Below, piece by piece: positions 1 through 10,600 of a DNA stretch of 64,000 nt. The first letter of the stretch is position 1. The number at the start of each line of letters is the position of its first letter. The translations under genes and the position numbers were made by a program. The notes beneath the pieces were generated by a model. The model was not told where the DNA came from and did no database searches. It saw only the letters and a list, made by a program, of their open reading frames with translations. Origin of the DNA: a virus; IMG/VR virus record IMGVR_UViG_3300023170_000023, positions 1 through 64,000 of that record, one strand, 5' to 3'.

Positions 1-2734
1 ATGCATTTTGTATAGCGGGATCCAAAGTTGTTGCAATAGTGATATCGTTATAAGCGGGTGCAGTAAATGTGTAAGCACCAGCAGTGTATCGTCCTGATCC
101 ATCGTCTGCAACAGTAACGTTGACATCTTCTCCTACCGGATTAACTACTGCGAGAGACAAGACAATATCGTTGCCTTCGGTAACTGGTGTGTTAGAACTA
201 ACTGTGTATTCTGGAACAACGTCTGTGATGTCCACAGTGAAAGATGCAATTTCGTTTGCTGCATCTGTATTACTGTCAGACACTTTGATCGTAAAACTTT
301 CGGTGCCCTCTGTCAAAGCATCCAGTGCGGCAGCAAGATCCATAGTAGATGTCATGATCATGGTGTCGCCAGCAGCAGTAACACTGTTAGCAGTGCTGTC
401 AACGGTTAGCACTCCTCTGCTTCCTGTGCGAGGAGGTGTGCTGGTAAAATCTGCATCTGCAACACCGTCTACCCACCAGTAGTAATTAGTTCCGGGTGCT
501 GCATTCTTGTGAGTGAAAGACCATGAACCTCCTGCTTGACCTTCGGTGATAGAAGTGGGTCCTGAGATAACCGGATTAGAAACCGCAGCATCGTTCATTG
601 TGATGGTGCCAGTACTTATTTGTGCAGGAACATCGTGGTTAGTTACACGAACCGTTGCTGTTTGTTGCCCACGATAATAACCGTCAGCGGTAGTCGTAGA
701 CATCGTCAAGTTAGTTGATGCAGCAGAGAAAGGTTCTCTTCCTGTAAGCGTGGAGATTCTTCCATCAAGGTCATCAAGGATTTCCCATAACACCCCATCA
801 GAAGTTAAAGTTTCTGTGGATTGATTGTAGAAATAATCACCACCGGGGTTATGTTCATTTGTTACGGAAACATTAATTACAATATTGTCACCTTCAGTAA
901 TGGTTTGATCACCAGTGCTATACTGTGGATAAACTGAAGTATCGTTTAATGTAATCAAAGCACCTTGACGTTGAGTGTTGTTGATATCTAAGTATGCGAG
1001 CAATTCAACGTTGTCTGAGTCGTTGTGGTAATCTGCATAAGTTGCAGGACCTGTCAAAAACACTCTGAACGTTTGTGCTCCTTCCGTGATATAATCTTTC
1101 TTCGGATAAACGGTAAACGAAGCATTACCACCCGAAACTGTAATTGGTGCTCTATTAGAAAATCCGAATACGTTAGGTTGAGCAGCATCCCAATCATTGG
1201 AGTGGGTTGTTAAAGTAGAAGTATCGGGGGTAAAAGAACTACCGATATTAGTTGTTTCGTCTGCTAAGTAATAAGAAATCTGTCCGTCTGGTAAATTAGT
1301 ACCTGTAATATTAATCGTTTGACCAGTAGGATCTTCATTGACGTTAGTAGTTGTGACTATGTAATGAACATCAGCAATACCATATTGATTTGTGAAAATA
1401 CTATTTCTTTGCGGTTCGTTACACCAGTCGTAAATACGAATGTTGTAATTTTCTAATCCTTCTGCATTCAAATAGAAGTCGTTCGCAATCGTAAACGTGA
1501 TCTGATTAGATCCATTTCTTATCGAAGGCAAGTCGTAAACAAAATCATCTTGTGCCGCGTTGTCTGCAGGAACCAGTTCTCTTCGAACCGTTACTTCTAA
1601 ATCTCCCCACCCACCTGTAATTGTATACTGGTTTCCTCCAGTAGCAGGAAGATACAGTTCTTCTTTTATAGTGACAATATTTCTGCCTTCATCAACAAAC
1701 GCTTCTACAATTTCGCTGCCACCAAATATGCCGGGTCCTCTAATGTCAAACCCTACGATATCAGTAATATTAATTGCAGGACTTATGGTGTCTAAGATAA
1801 GTCTACGATTAGGATACTGTGTGCTAAATTCACCTTCAGTGACAGGAGTTTGATCGGGCACTGTAGTAGAAGTGTAATCAATTTTGTGTGGAGGAGGAAC
1901 AACAAAATCACTATCAACGGTGTCTATGTGTTCTAAGTCCCACTTATAAGTTCCGGGATACAGATAGGTCTGAGCAGGAGTCGTGCTTGTACCTGCTCCT
2001 ACTGTATACGTAACTTCCACCCCTTCAGGAACAGGTTGTAGAGTCGGAGTCAACGTTAAGATAGGTGACTCATGTTCATCTATTACAGCATCTTCTTGAA
2101 TAGTCCCTAACGAAAGGTTTGCTTCTCCTTCGAGAAGTACCTCTCCTCCAAGATACATTCCAGCAGGATGAACAAATAGTTTGAAAAGATTTTTCCACTG
2201 ATTGACAGGGATACCCGCTCTGACCAGAATAGCAAACGTTTGATAGAGTTTGTCGTTGGTCAGATATCTTAAAGAGAAAGGACCAATCTTTGTTTTAAAC
2301 GATTCTGGTTTGTCCGCATCTGCTAATAAGAAAACATTTTCTTTCGGATAGATAACATCAGGATCGAGACCAAAGAAAGAACGGAAGAACCATTCAATAG
2401 AATACTTGGATCCCTTTGCTCTGAACAACACACTAGAAAACTGAGCAGATGCTCTTTTGTCTTCTGACCCTTCGAAATAACTGCCACCTAAAAGAAGTTC
2501 GTCTTCAATGAAGTTGAGGAGTGTGATGTCTGTTTCTGTGATATCACGAGCAGAAAACAAATGGTTGAGTAGTTCTGTGGTATCGTATTGATTCTGCCAC
2601 TCGTAGTATCTTTCTAGCAAAGATATAAATTTAGGATAAGACTCAGCAAAATGTTCGGGAAGAACGTCTTCAATATGTACGTCCCGAAGATTTAACTTGC
2701 GTCTTTTTAAATCTTTAAAATTATCGTGTGCCAT
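1..2734 (-). CDS. Large virion structural protein with Ig/Calx-beta-like repeats (3' part outside window)
   Basis: The reading frame starts at an ATG at 2734, nine bases after the gp15 stop, and stays open to the left edge: about 911 codons are visible and the C-terminus is missing. Residues 1-215 form a conserved-looking head region rich in aromatic residues, with a segment FRAKGSKYSIEWFF at about 104-117. The rest is a series of beta-rich modules with motifs such as ITEGQAGGSWSF and LTEGTESFTIKVSDS, which resemble Calx-beta or cadherin-like repeats. Its place directly downstream of gp13-gp14-gp15 suggests a neck or tail-associated virion protein, perhaps a whisker-like or adhesive appendage. 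The N-terminal region resembles proteins seen in marine T4-like phages, but I cannot give it a T4 gene number. The exact function is unknown. Confidence 0.75.
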   Translation of the reverse strand, partial: MAHDNFKDLKRRKLNLRDVHIEDVLPEHFAESYPKFISLLERYYEWQNQYDTTELLNHLFSARDITETDITLLNFIEDELLLGGSYFEGSEDKRASAQFSSVLFRAKGSKYSIEWFFRSFFGLDPDVIYPKENVFLLADADKPESFKTKIGPFSLRYLTNDKLYQTFAILVRAGIPVNQWKNLFKLFVHPAGMYLGGEVLLEGEANLSLGTIQEDAVIDEHESPILTLTPTLQPVPEGVEVTYTVGAGTSTTPAQTYLYPGTYKWDLEHIDTVDSDFVVPPPHKIDYTSTTVPDQTPVTEGEFSTQYPNRRLILDTISPAINITDIVGFDIRGPGIFGGSEIVEAFVDEGRNIVTIKEELYLPATGGNQYTITGGWGDLEVTVRRELVPADNAAQDDFVYDLPSIRNGSNQITFTIANDFYLNAEGLENYNIRIYDWCNEPQRNSIFTNQYGIADVHYIVTTTNVNEDPTGQTINITGTNLPDGQISYYLADETTNIGSSFTPDTSTLTTHSNDWDAAQPNVFGFSNRAPITVSGGNASFTVYPKKDYITEGAQTFRVFLTGPATYADYHNDSDNVELLAYLDINNTQRQGALITLNDTSVYPQYSTGDQTITEGDNIVINVSVTNEHNPGGDYFYNQSTETLTSDGVLWEILDDLDGRISTLTGREPFSAASTNLTMSTTTADGYYRGQQTATVRVTNHDVPAQISTGTITMNDAAVSNPVISGPTSITEGQAGGSWSFTHKNAAPGTNYYWWVDGVADADFTSTPPRTGSRGVLTVDSTANSVTAAGDTMIMTSTMDLAAALDALTEGTESFTIKVSDSNTDAANEIASFTVDITDVVPEYTVSSNTPVTEGNDIVLSLAVVNPVGEDVNVTVADDGSGRYTAGAYTFTAPAYNDITIATTLDPAIQNA

Positions 2735-2742
2735 AGTTTTAT

Positions 2743-5700
2743 TTAGATGCTAGTAAATACTTGATTTTCTAAAACTCTACCCTGATTGCTGGTAAACTCG
2801 TTGTTACCGATTTTAACAAAGTTTCCGTTTGTCGATATTTGTGCAGGACTACCTGCATTATAATTACTTGAATTAGTAACCTGTCCATAAAAATAACTCT
2901 GACTCGTCGTGCCAAACCCGAGATAGTCATTTACTTCTCCACGTAAATACCCATTAAGAGTTGCAATCGTATCAGAAGCGAGCGTCCTGTCAAAACCAAC
3001 ATCAACGGTATCGTCCAAGGCGAACCTATAAATTGTGCCACGGTTTTCGCCAGACCAAGATTCCAATGGTGCCGTAACGTATAACTCTGTGTTGTCCGGA
3101 TTGACTGTCACATATCTTCCAAAATCAATATCAGTTTCGCCGCTCTGACCAGTAAGAGTTATAACGTGACTAAACTGCACAATCATAGATATCTGCAAGT
3201 TATATGTTCCATCTCCTGTGTATCCGGGTATAGCAGGCGCACTTCCGGGTTCTGATCCGTCAGTAGTCCAATTCACAGTACGAGTTCGGACAGACGTTGG
3301 ATACTGCGGTACGGCAGGGAACCCAAATGCTTGCATGTCACGAGCAAGTCTGCAAATAATATATTCATCGGTATCTTTGTTTCGAATCCAAGCAATTCCA
3401 CCATTCGCACCATACCAAGTATTAGTGGCTGATCTATACAAAGTTCCGTCATACTCACCAACTGACATATTGTTAGGATCAGTTCGACCTGAAATTAGAT
3501 CGGGTGCTTGTGCTCCAAGATCAATACGACTGCCACTATTAGTGACTGAGAAAGAACCATCGATCCTTGGCGTAGTTGGAGTTGCTCCCAAACTTCCAAA
3601 CCTTCCGTTTAATGGATCTGCATATCTCCAAACCGAAACACGATTAAGATTAGGCACTCCTATAAAAATATGATTGTTAGACATTGCTACACTAGTAGGA
3701 CCATTTGTAAAAGAATTCGTTGCATCGTAATGTGAATTCCAAATACTAGCAGTGTTATCGTGCGTATCTAAGAAATTATTAAACTGTAAAGTGCCGCCAG
3801 AAACTTTTATTACTCTACCGGCTGATGCTCTACCCGGAAGAGCAACAACATAATCATCAGCATAGGGCGAAGATGCTACAGAAGTTCCGACATAATTGTT
3901 AGTTGATGCTCCGTAATCTTTAGTATAGATTAAACTATACGGAGAAGATCTATCATAAAAATAAATTATGCCACCACTAGCACTTCCTGCTCTTGGGTGT
4001 GCGATACCAATATAATTTTCTGTAAAGAACAATTCGAAACCAAACCTAGCATTTCCAGTATCGTCCCACACATTAAGAAGGTTGCCTGACGTATCGAATA
4101 AGTAAACCGATCCATTTGCATTAGAAGTATTCAATGCACCTACCAAAACTTGACTACCATTTATTGCGGTTGCTCTGCCAAAAGTTGCTACTGTATTTCC
4201 ACCAGACGGAACTAGTTCAATCGTGGTTCCATCTGCAATAGTTCTCAAATATGCTTTTTCGTTTCCGGGTTCTCCGATAACTGCATATGTGTCATTAGTA
4301 TCAATAGAATATGCAAAGTCGCCGTTGTTTGTTGGTGTCGGTGCCTGATATGTTTCAGGAGGATATGAATCAAGAATGTTGAATGTGTCTGATTCAGTGA
4401 TTCCTTCTGCCGCATCATTAATAGTAAAGGTGCTTGTAACCGTACCTTGTTCACCAGCAGGTTGTCCTATTACAATGTCTACCGTTTTACTTAAAGCATC
4501 CATAGTCACTGTACCGGATGCCGTTGATATTCTACCATTGGTATTATTATCACCCGTTATAGACCAAGAAACTACCTGATTGTTAGCATAGTTGCTAGTG
4601 ATTGTTGCCTGTATGGTTTCACCTTCTATCGTATTAGGAACAGATACAGTATATGAGTATCCTTCAAGAACTTCTATTGTCACCTCACCAACCTCTGACG
4701 AGTTCTCTGCACCATCTGGAACAGCACGATATTCAAAAACAACCGTTCCTGTAAACGATGCGCTAGGTGGTGTGTATCCAAACGTTCCTGCCAAAGCATC
4801 TACAATCGTAACTGTTCCATCCGCTGGTTGGTTTTCAACGGTGTGAGTAATTTCTCCAACAGTTTCCCATTCGTCGTTAGTTGAAACTGTAAATTCGAAC
4901 GCACTTCCATTATTATAATAGGTGAATGCATCAGCAAACACGTCAACCGTATTAGTTGTACCTCTGACCTGAACAGTAACGTTTTCTGTTACCCCTTGTC
5001 CTACGTCTACTCCAATAACAAAGCTATCTGCTCCATATGCATCTGGGTTAGGAGTATAAGTCCACTTGCCAGCGTCATCAACTGTAGCAGAACCAAAAGT
5101 CGGTTGAGTAACAATACTATAACCTTCGATTTCATTTAGAGTGTTCTTCAACGAAAGGGTATTAGTAGCAACACCAACATCCTCTGCAGAAAGTTCTGCA
5201 CTATCACCAGACAAAACGTTTGCATCAACTTTACAAAACGAAAGAAGTCCACCCGTATCAAAATCAAGGAGACTGGTTTCAACGCTTTTGATGATAGAAG
5301 AAGCACCATCAACCGTCTTATATAGATTCAATTTCATTTCGAAATCAAGGGTGTATATAATAGTCCTTCTTGACTCCAGTGCTGCCTCATAATCGTCCTG
5401 CATTACAACACCGTCAAGTTTAATCGGGGTGTCTTCTTGTAAGTCAAATCCTTCAAGCGGTTTAACAGAAACTGTGTAATAAGGTGTAAAATATGGAAGA
5501 ATCTGTTCTACGATCTGCAGAGCATCGTCTTGACTGCGAGCATATATGTTCAATTGAAACGTAATGTTATACGGCACAGGAGTATAAATTTTCTGTGCGT
5601 TATCTCCAGCAGAAGGTACAATTCTCTTGTTGATTTTAGGCAACTGTCTTTGTGCATCATACGTCATAGATATGATTTCAAAAGACATTCGTGGCAGTTT

Positions 5701-5913
5701 AATAGCAATCTGTCGTTCTTGTGCATCGCCACTTTGCATACTCAAGATTCGATCAAGGAAGTCTCGACGTGGTGCGTAAGATAAAGGTACCTTAGTTTGG
5801 TTGATCACCTCGCCTGCAGCATTATGACGAACTACATAAAGGTTATTAAACAGTGTACCAAAAACGGCAACCGCTTTTCTGATCCTTTCGTTGTAAAACC
5901 AATTGCCTAACAT
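2743..5913 (-). CDS. gp15: Tail sheath stabilizer/completion protein gp15 fused to Ig-like and beta-propeller domains
   Basis: In T4, gp15 forms the terminator ring that caps the tail tube and sheath before the head is joined. Residues 1-215 look like gp15: an N-terminal LGNWFYNERIRKAVAVFGTLF segment start (compare T4 FGYFYNNSFRRYATLMGDLF) and IVEQILPYFTPYY at 134-146 (compare T4 IVEQILPYFQPHF). T4 gp15 has about 270 residues, but this protein has 1056. From about 265 to 515 there are three or so Ig/VCBS-like modules (GKWTYTPNPDAYGADSF; GTFGYTPPSASFTGTVVFEY). From about 530 to the end there are FG-GAP-like blades (ATFGRATAINGSQVLVGA, IDFGRYVTVNPDNTELYVTA) that suggest a beta-propeller. The frame is continuous with no alternative start at the junction. 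It overlaps the gp14 stop by one base. The extension is probably displayed at the neck; that role is inferred. Confidence 0.85.
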   Translation of the reverse strand: MLGNWFYNERIRKAVAVFGTLFNNLYVVRHNAAGEVINQTKVPLSYAPRRDFLDRILSMQSGDAQERQIAIKLPRMSFEIISMTYDAQRQLPKINKRIVPSAGDNAQKIYTPVPYNITFQLNIYARSQDDALQIVEQILPYFTPYYTVSVKPLEGFDLQEDTPIKLDGVVMQDDYEAALESRRTIIYTLDFEMKLNLYKTVDGASSIIKSVETSLLDFDTGGLLSFCKVDANVLSGDSAELSAEDVGVATNTLSLKNTLNEIEGYSIVTQPTFGSATVDDAGKWTYTPNPDAYGADSFVIGVDVGQGVTENVTVQVRGTTNTVDVFADAFTYYNNGSAFEFTVSTNDEWETVGEITHTVENQPADGTVTIVDALAGTFGYTPPSASFTGTVVFEYRAVPDGAENSSEVGEVTIEVLEGYSYTVSVPNTIEGETIQATITSNYANNQVVSWSITGDNNTNGRISTASGTVTMDALSKTVDIVIGQPAGEQGTVTSTFTINDAAEGITESDTFNILDSYPPETYQAPTPTNNGDFAYSIDTNDTYAVIGEPGNEKAYLRTIADGTTIELVPSGGNTVATFGRATAINGSQVLVGALNTSNANGSVYLFDTSGNLLNVWDDTGNARFGFELFFTENYIGIAHPRAGSASGGIIYFYDRSSPYSLIYTKDYGASTNNYVGTSVASSPYADDYVVALPGRASAGRVIKVSGGTLQFNNFLDTHDNTASIWNSHYDATNSFTNGPTSVAMSNNHIFIGVPNLNRVSVWRYADPLNGRFGSLGATPTTPRIDGSFSVTNSGSRIDLGAQAPDLISGRTDPNNMSVGEYDGTLYRSATNTWYGANGGIAWIRNKDTDEYIICRLARDMQAFGFPAVPQYPTSVRTRTVNWTTDGSEPGSAPAIPGYTGDGTYNLQISMIVQFSHVITLTGQSGETDIDFGRYVTVNPDNTELYVTAPLESWSGENRGTIYRFALDDTVDVGFDRTLASDTIATLNGYLRGEVNDYLGFGTTSQSYFYGQVTNSSNYNAGSPAQISTNGNFVKIGNNEFTSNQGRVLENQVFTSI

Positions 5914-6821
5914 TATGGATCACCAAATGGATTTGATTCAGAGAAGTCAAGGATAGTATCTCCAAGAGTTTCAAACTCTTCGTTTTGATTTACTTCCATA
6001 TCGATTTCTTCGATTACTAACGGTAACGCAGTCGATTTACTTTCCTGTCCTAAAACAGAATCGACGCTATTGAAAGAATGGAATTTTCCATCGCTTGTTT
6101 TAAAGTTTGTTATACTGACTTTGATAGCAGAAGAGTTAGATGCATCTACTTCGACCACATCTCCGTATACCGTGTACCCTCCGCTAGTAGAAAGTTGCTC
6201 AACTGTTTCACCAACTACAAACATGCTTGGTTGCCCTAAAGACTCTGTGGAAGTTACAGATCCAAATGTTAGTTGAATCTTGTGTCCAAATATTTCTACG
6301 TTATCTATCTCAGCAATATCAGTATCAAAATTCTCACCACTGTATTCGAACAGTTCACATGACAGTCTAAACACAGGTAAGTTTTTTAACTGATAAAAAG
6401 GAGTTTCGTCGAACACTTTAGTGATCTCAAATATAGATCCTGACAAGGGAAGGAATATAAGATCACCTTCACGTGGTCTATAAAACGGAACCTCTTCTGA
6501 TGCTTCATACGGAGCAATTTGTTGATTCCATCGTCTACGTGCGACAACAAAGGTTGCTTGGTCTCTAATCTCTACACCGAACTTAGAGAACAAGTCGCCC
6601 TCACCATCGAACCCTTCCACGTTCTCGATATACATTTCAATCTTATATGCGTCATCAAATACCGCAGACGTTTCGTCTCCGAATATAGTGTCTTCGTTTA
6701 CTGAGTCGCGTGGAAGATAATAAACATCCTGCCCGTACATTTTTAAGGATTCAACAATGATATCCTCATACAGGAGTTGTTCTGATCTGGCACCTTGTGA
6801 AAAATACTTGTTAGTTGCCAT
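5913..6821 (-). CDS. gp14: Neck protein gp14
   Basis: This is the T4 gp14-type neck protein, which with gp13 closes the portal after DNA packaging and makes the surface to which the tail binds. The N-terminal third carries the most conserved part of the family: LLYEDIIVESLKMYGQDVYYLPR at about 17-39, then IEMYIENVEGFDGEGDLFSKF at about 61-81. At 302 residues it is slightly longer than T4 gp14 (256). It lies between gp13 (3-base gap) and gp15 (1-base overlap), the same 13-14-15 order as in T4. The start is the ATG just after the gp13 stop, and no better start is visible. The C-terminal 50 residues are acidic. Confidence 0.88.
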   Translation of the reverse strand: MATNKYFSQGARSEQLLYEDIIVESLKMYGQDVYYLPRDSVNEDTIFGDETSAVFDDAYKIEMYIENVEGFDGEGDLFSKFGVEIRDQATFVVARRRWNQQIAPYEASEEVPFYRPREGDLIFLPLSGSIFEITKVFDETPFYQLKNLPVFRLSCELFEYSGENFDTDIAEIDNVEIFGHKIQLTFGSVTSTESLGQPSMFVVGETVEQLSTSGGYTVYGDVVEVDASNSSAIKVSITNFKTSDGKFHSFNSVDSVLGQESKSTALPLVIEEIDMEVNQNEEFETLGDTILDFSESNPFGDP

Positions 6822-6824
6822 TGG

Positions 6825-7577
6825 TTATCCTACGAAGAAGTCTGGTGGTAACTCCTGTTCGAGTCTTACTTTCTCTTCTAGTTTTTCGAGTTCTGCCGTA
6901 GCGTCTTCATACATCTGTCTTCCGCTAATCGTGACACCACCGGGAAGTTGCATACCTTCAAATTTAGACATGTTCATGCCCCACTGTTGTTTGATCAATG
7001 CGGTGGTATAATTTTTTAAGAACATATCATCGTATACACTAGTGTGTGTATCCGGATCAATTGCTTGATAGACTTCTGCTACCACGTAATCATCTACGTC
7101 CAGATCTTTGTTATACCACTCACCGTAGATATACAATCGTCCTTGTCTACGAGAGAAAGTGGTTTTAGGTGTACCACTGAGCAGCATATCTAAGAAATCA
7201 AGATACTGTTCGAACTGATAATAGTATGCCATCCCACCAGCAAAGTTCATGAAATCGCCCAGACTGTTAAGCATCATCTGGTAACGAACATCAAACATGT
7301 TCACTGTGCTGAACGTAGGATTGATTGGAAACAACTGCGACACAAAAAGAATATCGTCTGAGATGGGAATATATCCGTTTGCTTTATCTTCTGCCGTTAT
7401 CTTATGAGACAGATAAGTCTTAAACTTAGCGTCAGAGTGATACTCACGATATACCTGAATAGCATCATCGACTTTGTCTTCGATCTGATCTTCATCCACA
7501 TTAATTTCGATCACGGGTTCGCCCAACCTACGAAGGCAGAAATCGATCAATGTTTGTCTGGAATTAGGTTTTGCCAT
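6825..7577 (-). CDS. gp13: Neck protein gp13
   Basis: This is a probable T4 gp13-type neck (head-completion) protein of 250 residues; T4 gp13 has 309. The N-terminus has the pattern FCLRRLGEPVIEINVDEDQIEDKV at residues 13-36, typical of gp13 in marine T4-like phages, followed by a helical region and a predicted coiled coil at the C-terminus (about 222-245). It is the first gene of the 13-14-15 cluster. A perfect T4-type late promoter TATAAATA lies 19 bases upstream of the start, overlapping the stop of the upstream fibre gene. The assignment rests on sequence pattern plus gene order; gp13 and gp14 together bind the portal vertex. Confidence 0.85.
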   Translation of the reverse strand: MAKPNSRQTLIDFCLRRLGEPVIEINVDEDQIEDKVDDAIQVYREYHSDAKFKTYLSHKITAEDKANGYIPISDDILFVSQLFPINPTFSTVNMFDVRYQMMLNSLGDFMNFAGGMAYYYQFEQYLDFLDMLLSGTPKTTFSRRQGRLYIYGEWYNKDLDVDDYVVAEVYQAIDPDTHTSVYDDMFLKNYTTALIKQQWGMNMSKFEGMQLPGGVTISGRQMYEDATAELEKLEEKVRLEQELPPDFFVG

Positions 7578-7595
7578 TTAGATACCTTTTACCTG

Positions 7596-7603
7596 TATTT
7601 ATA
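7596..7603 (-). promoter_or_regulatory. T4-type late promoter for gp13-gp14-gp15
   Basis: Minus strand reads TATAAATA, an exact match to the T4 late promoter consensus recognised by gp55/gp33. It ends 19 bases before the gp13 ATG and overlaps the stop codon of the preceding fibre gene. Confidence 0.75.
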
Positions 7604-10600
7604 CGTTACCCCAGAGGACTGCACCTGCAGAATCGTATATAACCAAAGTTCTGTCGTTAGCATCCTGAAGTTTAACACCAGTGTCGAGTTTGAGTTTTTC
7701 AGTGTCAGTAACCAAAACCTCACCAGCACTATCGATCTTAACCCTCGTTCCAGCAGCACCAAAATCGTTACCAGCAACCCTAAGTTCCATTCTGGCAGTT
7801 TCACTGCCTGCAGTTCTTTCTGTGAATACAGTTCGAATCTCAGCGTATTCGTACTCTTGAGTCGCGCTAGTGCTGTTACCTGAAGTGAACAAAAGTTTAC
7901 TAGCGGTAGCAGCACCATTTGTTCTGTTATCCAGTTTAAAATCTGTGGAAGAATAATCTGTAGTGATCGACGCTCCGTTTTGCCCGTCTAGTATCAACTG
8001 GTTTGTAACAAATCCGTCTGCAATAGACTTAACGCCAAATCGCATTTTAGTAAACGAATCACCACTACCGTTGTCAGCACTATCAAAAGCAATGAAGTGT
8101 GATATCGTGTTACTTACATCAGTCTTAACATTAATACCAGAGGAAGTGCCGTTCGCTTCGTTATTAATAGTTAAGAAATTCCCCATATTGATACTGTGAG
8201 GAGTTGTAACATAATTATCATCGATTTCCAAATCAATACTTTCGGTATTGCTTGGGTAAGTACTAAACTGGAATTTAGTGGGGAGGTTTCCACTAGAGAC
8301 TGTATCGTTTGCTACTACCCTAAGAGAAGCACCAATGCTTTGAGAAGTATTATCAACACCATTCCAAATAATTGAACCAAGTTGATCTCCGTTTTGAATT
8401 GGTGACAAATCAAACGCACTGTCTCCACGGTTTTTTGCCAGAACAAGATATGAACCGAATTCGTTGTTGCTGTGTCTTGTTAAAGAGACAATCGATTCGT
8501 TTGCTCCGTTGCCGGAAATTTCAGTAAAACCAGCAAGAGAAGCAGCAGTAGTTACGGCAACGTTTTCAACAAAGTTTGCTCCAGCACTGAATCGATAACG
8601 TGTTACACCGAGGTTGTCGATATCAAAGAAAGCATCTCTTAGATTAACCCTATCATTGTGAGTGGTTAAAAAATTAAACGTAGCAGAGTCTTCGACTATC
8701 AGTCGCTCATTTGCCGTGATTGAAGGTGCACCAGATAGTTCATCCCTCTTAAACGACATCATTGGATTATATGATGGGAAGAAGTTAGATGCGTAAATAC
8801 CAAATTCTTTCGAAACAGGTTTGAAGAACCAAGGGAAAGTCGTGGTTCCGCCAATGTTCATTTGAACAACGGATTGTCCACCGTCTAATCGATACTCAAT
8901 CTCATCAGCACCACCAGAATCATATCGCAAAGAAAGTCGAGGAGTTGATCCTCTCGACATGATCTCACCTTCTGCAGTGATCGTTCCGTTTTGCGCGTTG
9001 ATCGTGCTACCAACAGAGAGTTTGTTCAGTGCGACAATGTTGCCAGAAACTTCTGCGCTATCGACTTGAAGTCTAGTTCCACCTTGACGCCCTAGAAGTG
9101 CCGCTTTGTATTCGCCACTGAATGCTGTACCAACGGGAGTGTCTGCGAATACCCCTCCGGGGTTATAACGGAGATAAACATCACTCGCAGCAATAGGATG
9201 TTGAGTTTTGTTACCCGCAGCGGCAACAGTGTCTAAAGTAGATTGTTGTAAGAACTCATCAACACCAGCATAGAAAAGTTTTCCGGTTGCTTCGTCTTGA
9301 ACAATTACCTGAGTCTTTGTAGCATCATTAGCGAGGTTAGTTAAATAAAAGTCACCAGTGAATGCTACATTTTCGTTTGTAGAGTCGATACCAGAGGTTG
9401 TTAATGACGCACCATAATTGGTAACAGTCTTCAACGTCTCTGTTGGCGTGTTCTGATTGATTACACCAATTTGACCTCTAGCAACACGGTTGGTGTCTGT
9501 GTTGATAACCAACATCTGCCAGAAGTTTGCTGCTTGTGGATCTGTGGTGTTGATCGCAGCACCATCAAGAAGAGTCGTTCCTCCGGGTGGTAATTCTAAA
9601 CCGCCACCAAACGTACTCAGAATGTCTGTAGAGTCTCCTGCTTCAGTAACCGCCTGAAGTGTTGGGTCAAGGAAAGCAGCATCACTAAGTTTACGATAAC
9701 CTACCTGATCAGTGTCGCTGTCCCACATAAGAGCAGCGTCTGTTGATAATAATGGGAAGTTTCCTCTCTTGATATAGATCTGGTTGGCATTCGTAATCGT
9801 AATGCCTTTCATCTTCAACCATTGGTCTGTGCTATCACCAACACCAGAGAAAGTAGCACCATCAGGAAAGTTAGTAACTTGGTAAAGTGTTTGCCCATTC
9901 TCAAAGGCAAGATCACCGAGTGCGCGATAACCAACGCTGTCATGTGCTACGTTGTAGAAGAGAGCGTTCTGGGTCCCGGTGTATTTACTAACACCCGTCC
10001 AGTTATCCGCCTGCATCTTCAATTTACCGATAATAACATTATCAGTAGTTTGTGACCAATTTTCTGTTCCGTTGCTTAACGCAGTTTGTCCGTGACTTGT
10101 GACATAAGATAATGTGATTTCATTATCGTCTCTGTTCGCAACCGTGCCTAGCGTTCTGCGTCCAATCCTATCACTATCTCCTACGGCAGCCGTAGAAGGA
10201 TCTGGGTGGAAAACAGGTACTTGTAAACTGGTAGACCATGGAGATTGGTTGGTAATCTGAGTCCTATCAATCCATAGTCCATCGTTTACGTGAACCTCAT
10301 ACCCGCCTGATGAATCTCCCTGCTCAAGAGTGAATGCCCACGTAAACTCTTCCAGTGGTTGTGTAGCACCAGAGTTAAGAGTAACTCTAAACGCACTGTC
10401 GGTGCCGCCTGCATCAGCGAGACGAATAACATCGAACTGACCTGTAGGAGTTCCGGGATTAGTTAATGCAGCAGTAAACCCACCATCAAGATCTATACTG
10501 CTAGAAGCAGAAAGTCTTTGTGCCATCGCGTTAGATCCGCGAACGACTGCAGCATCAATCGTAAAGTTAGCAAGAGGTTCGAAAGCAGTAGTTTCAAGAA

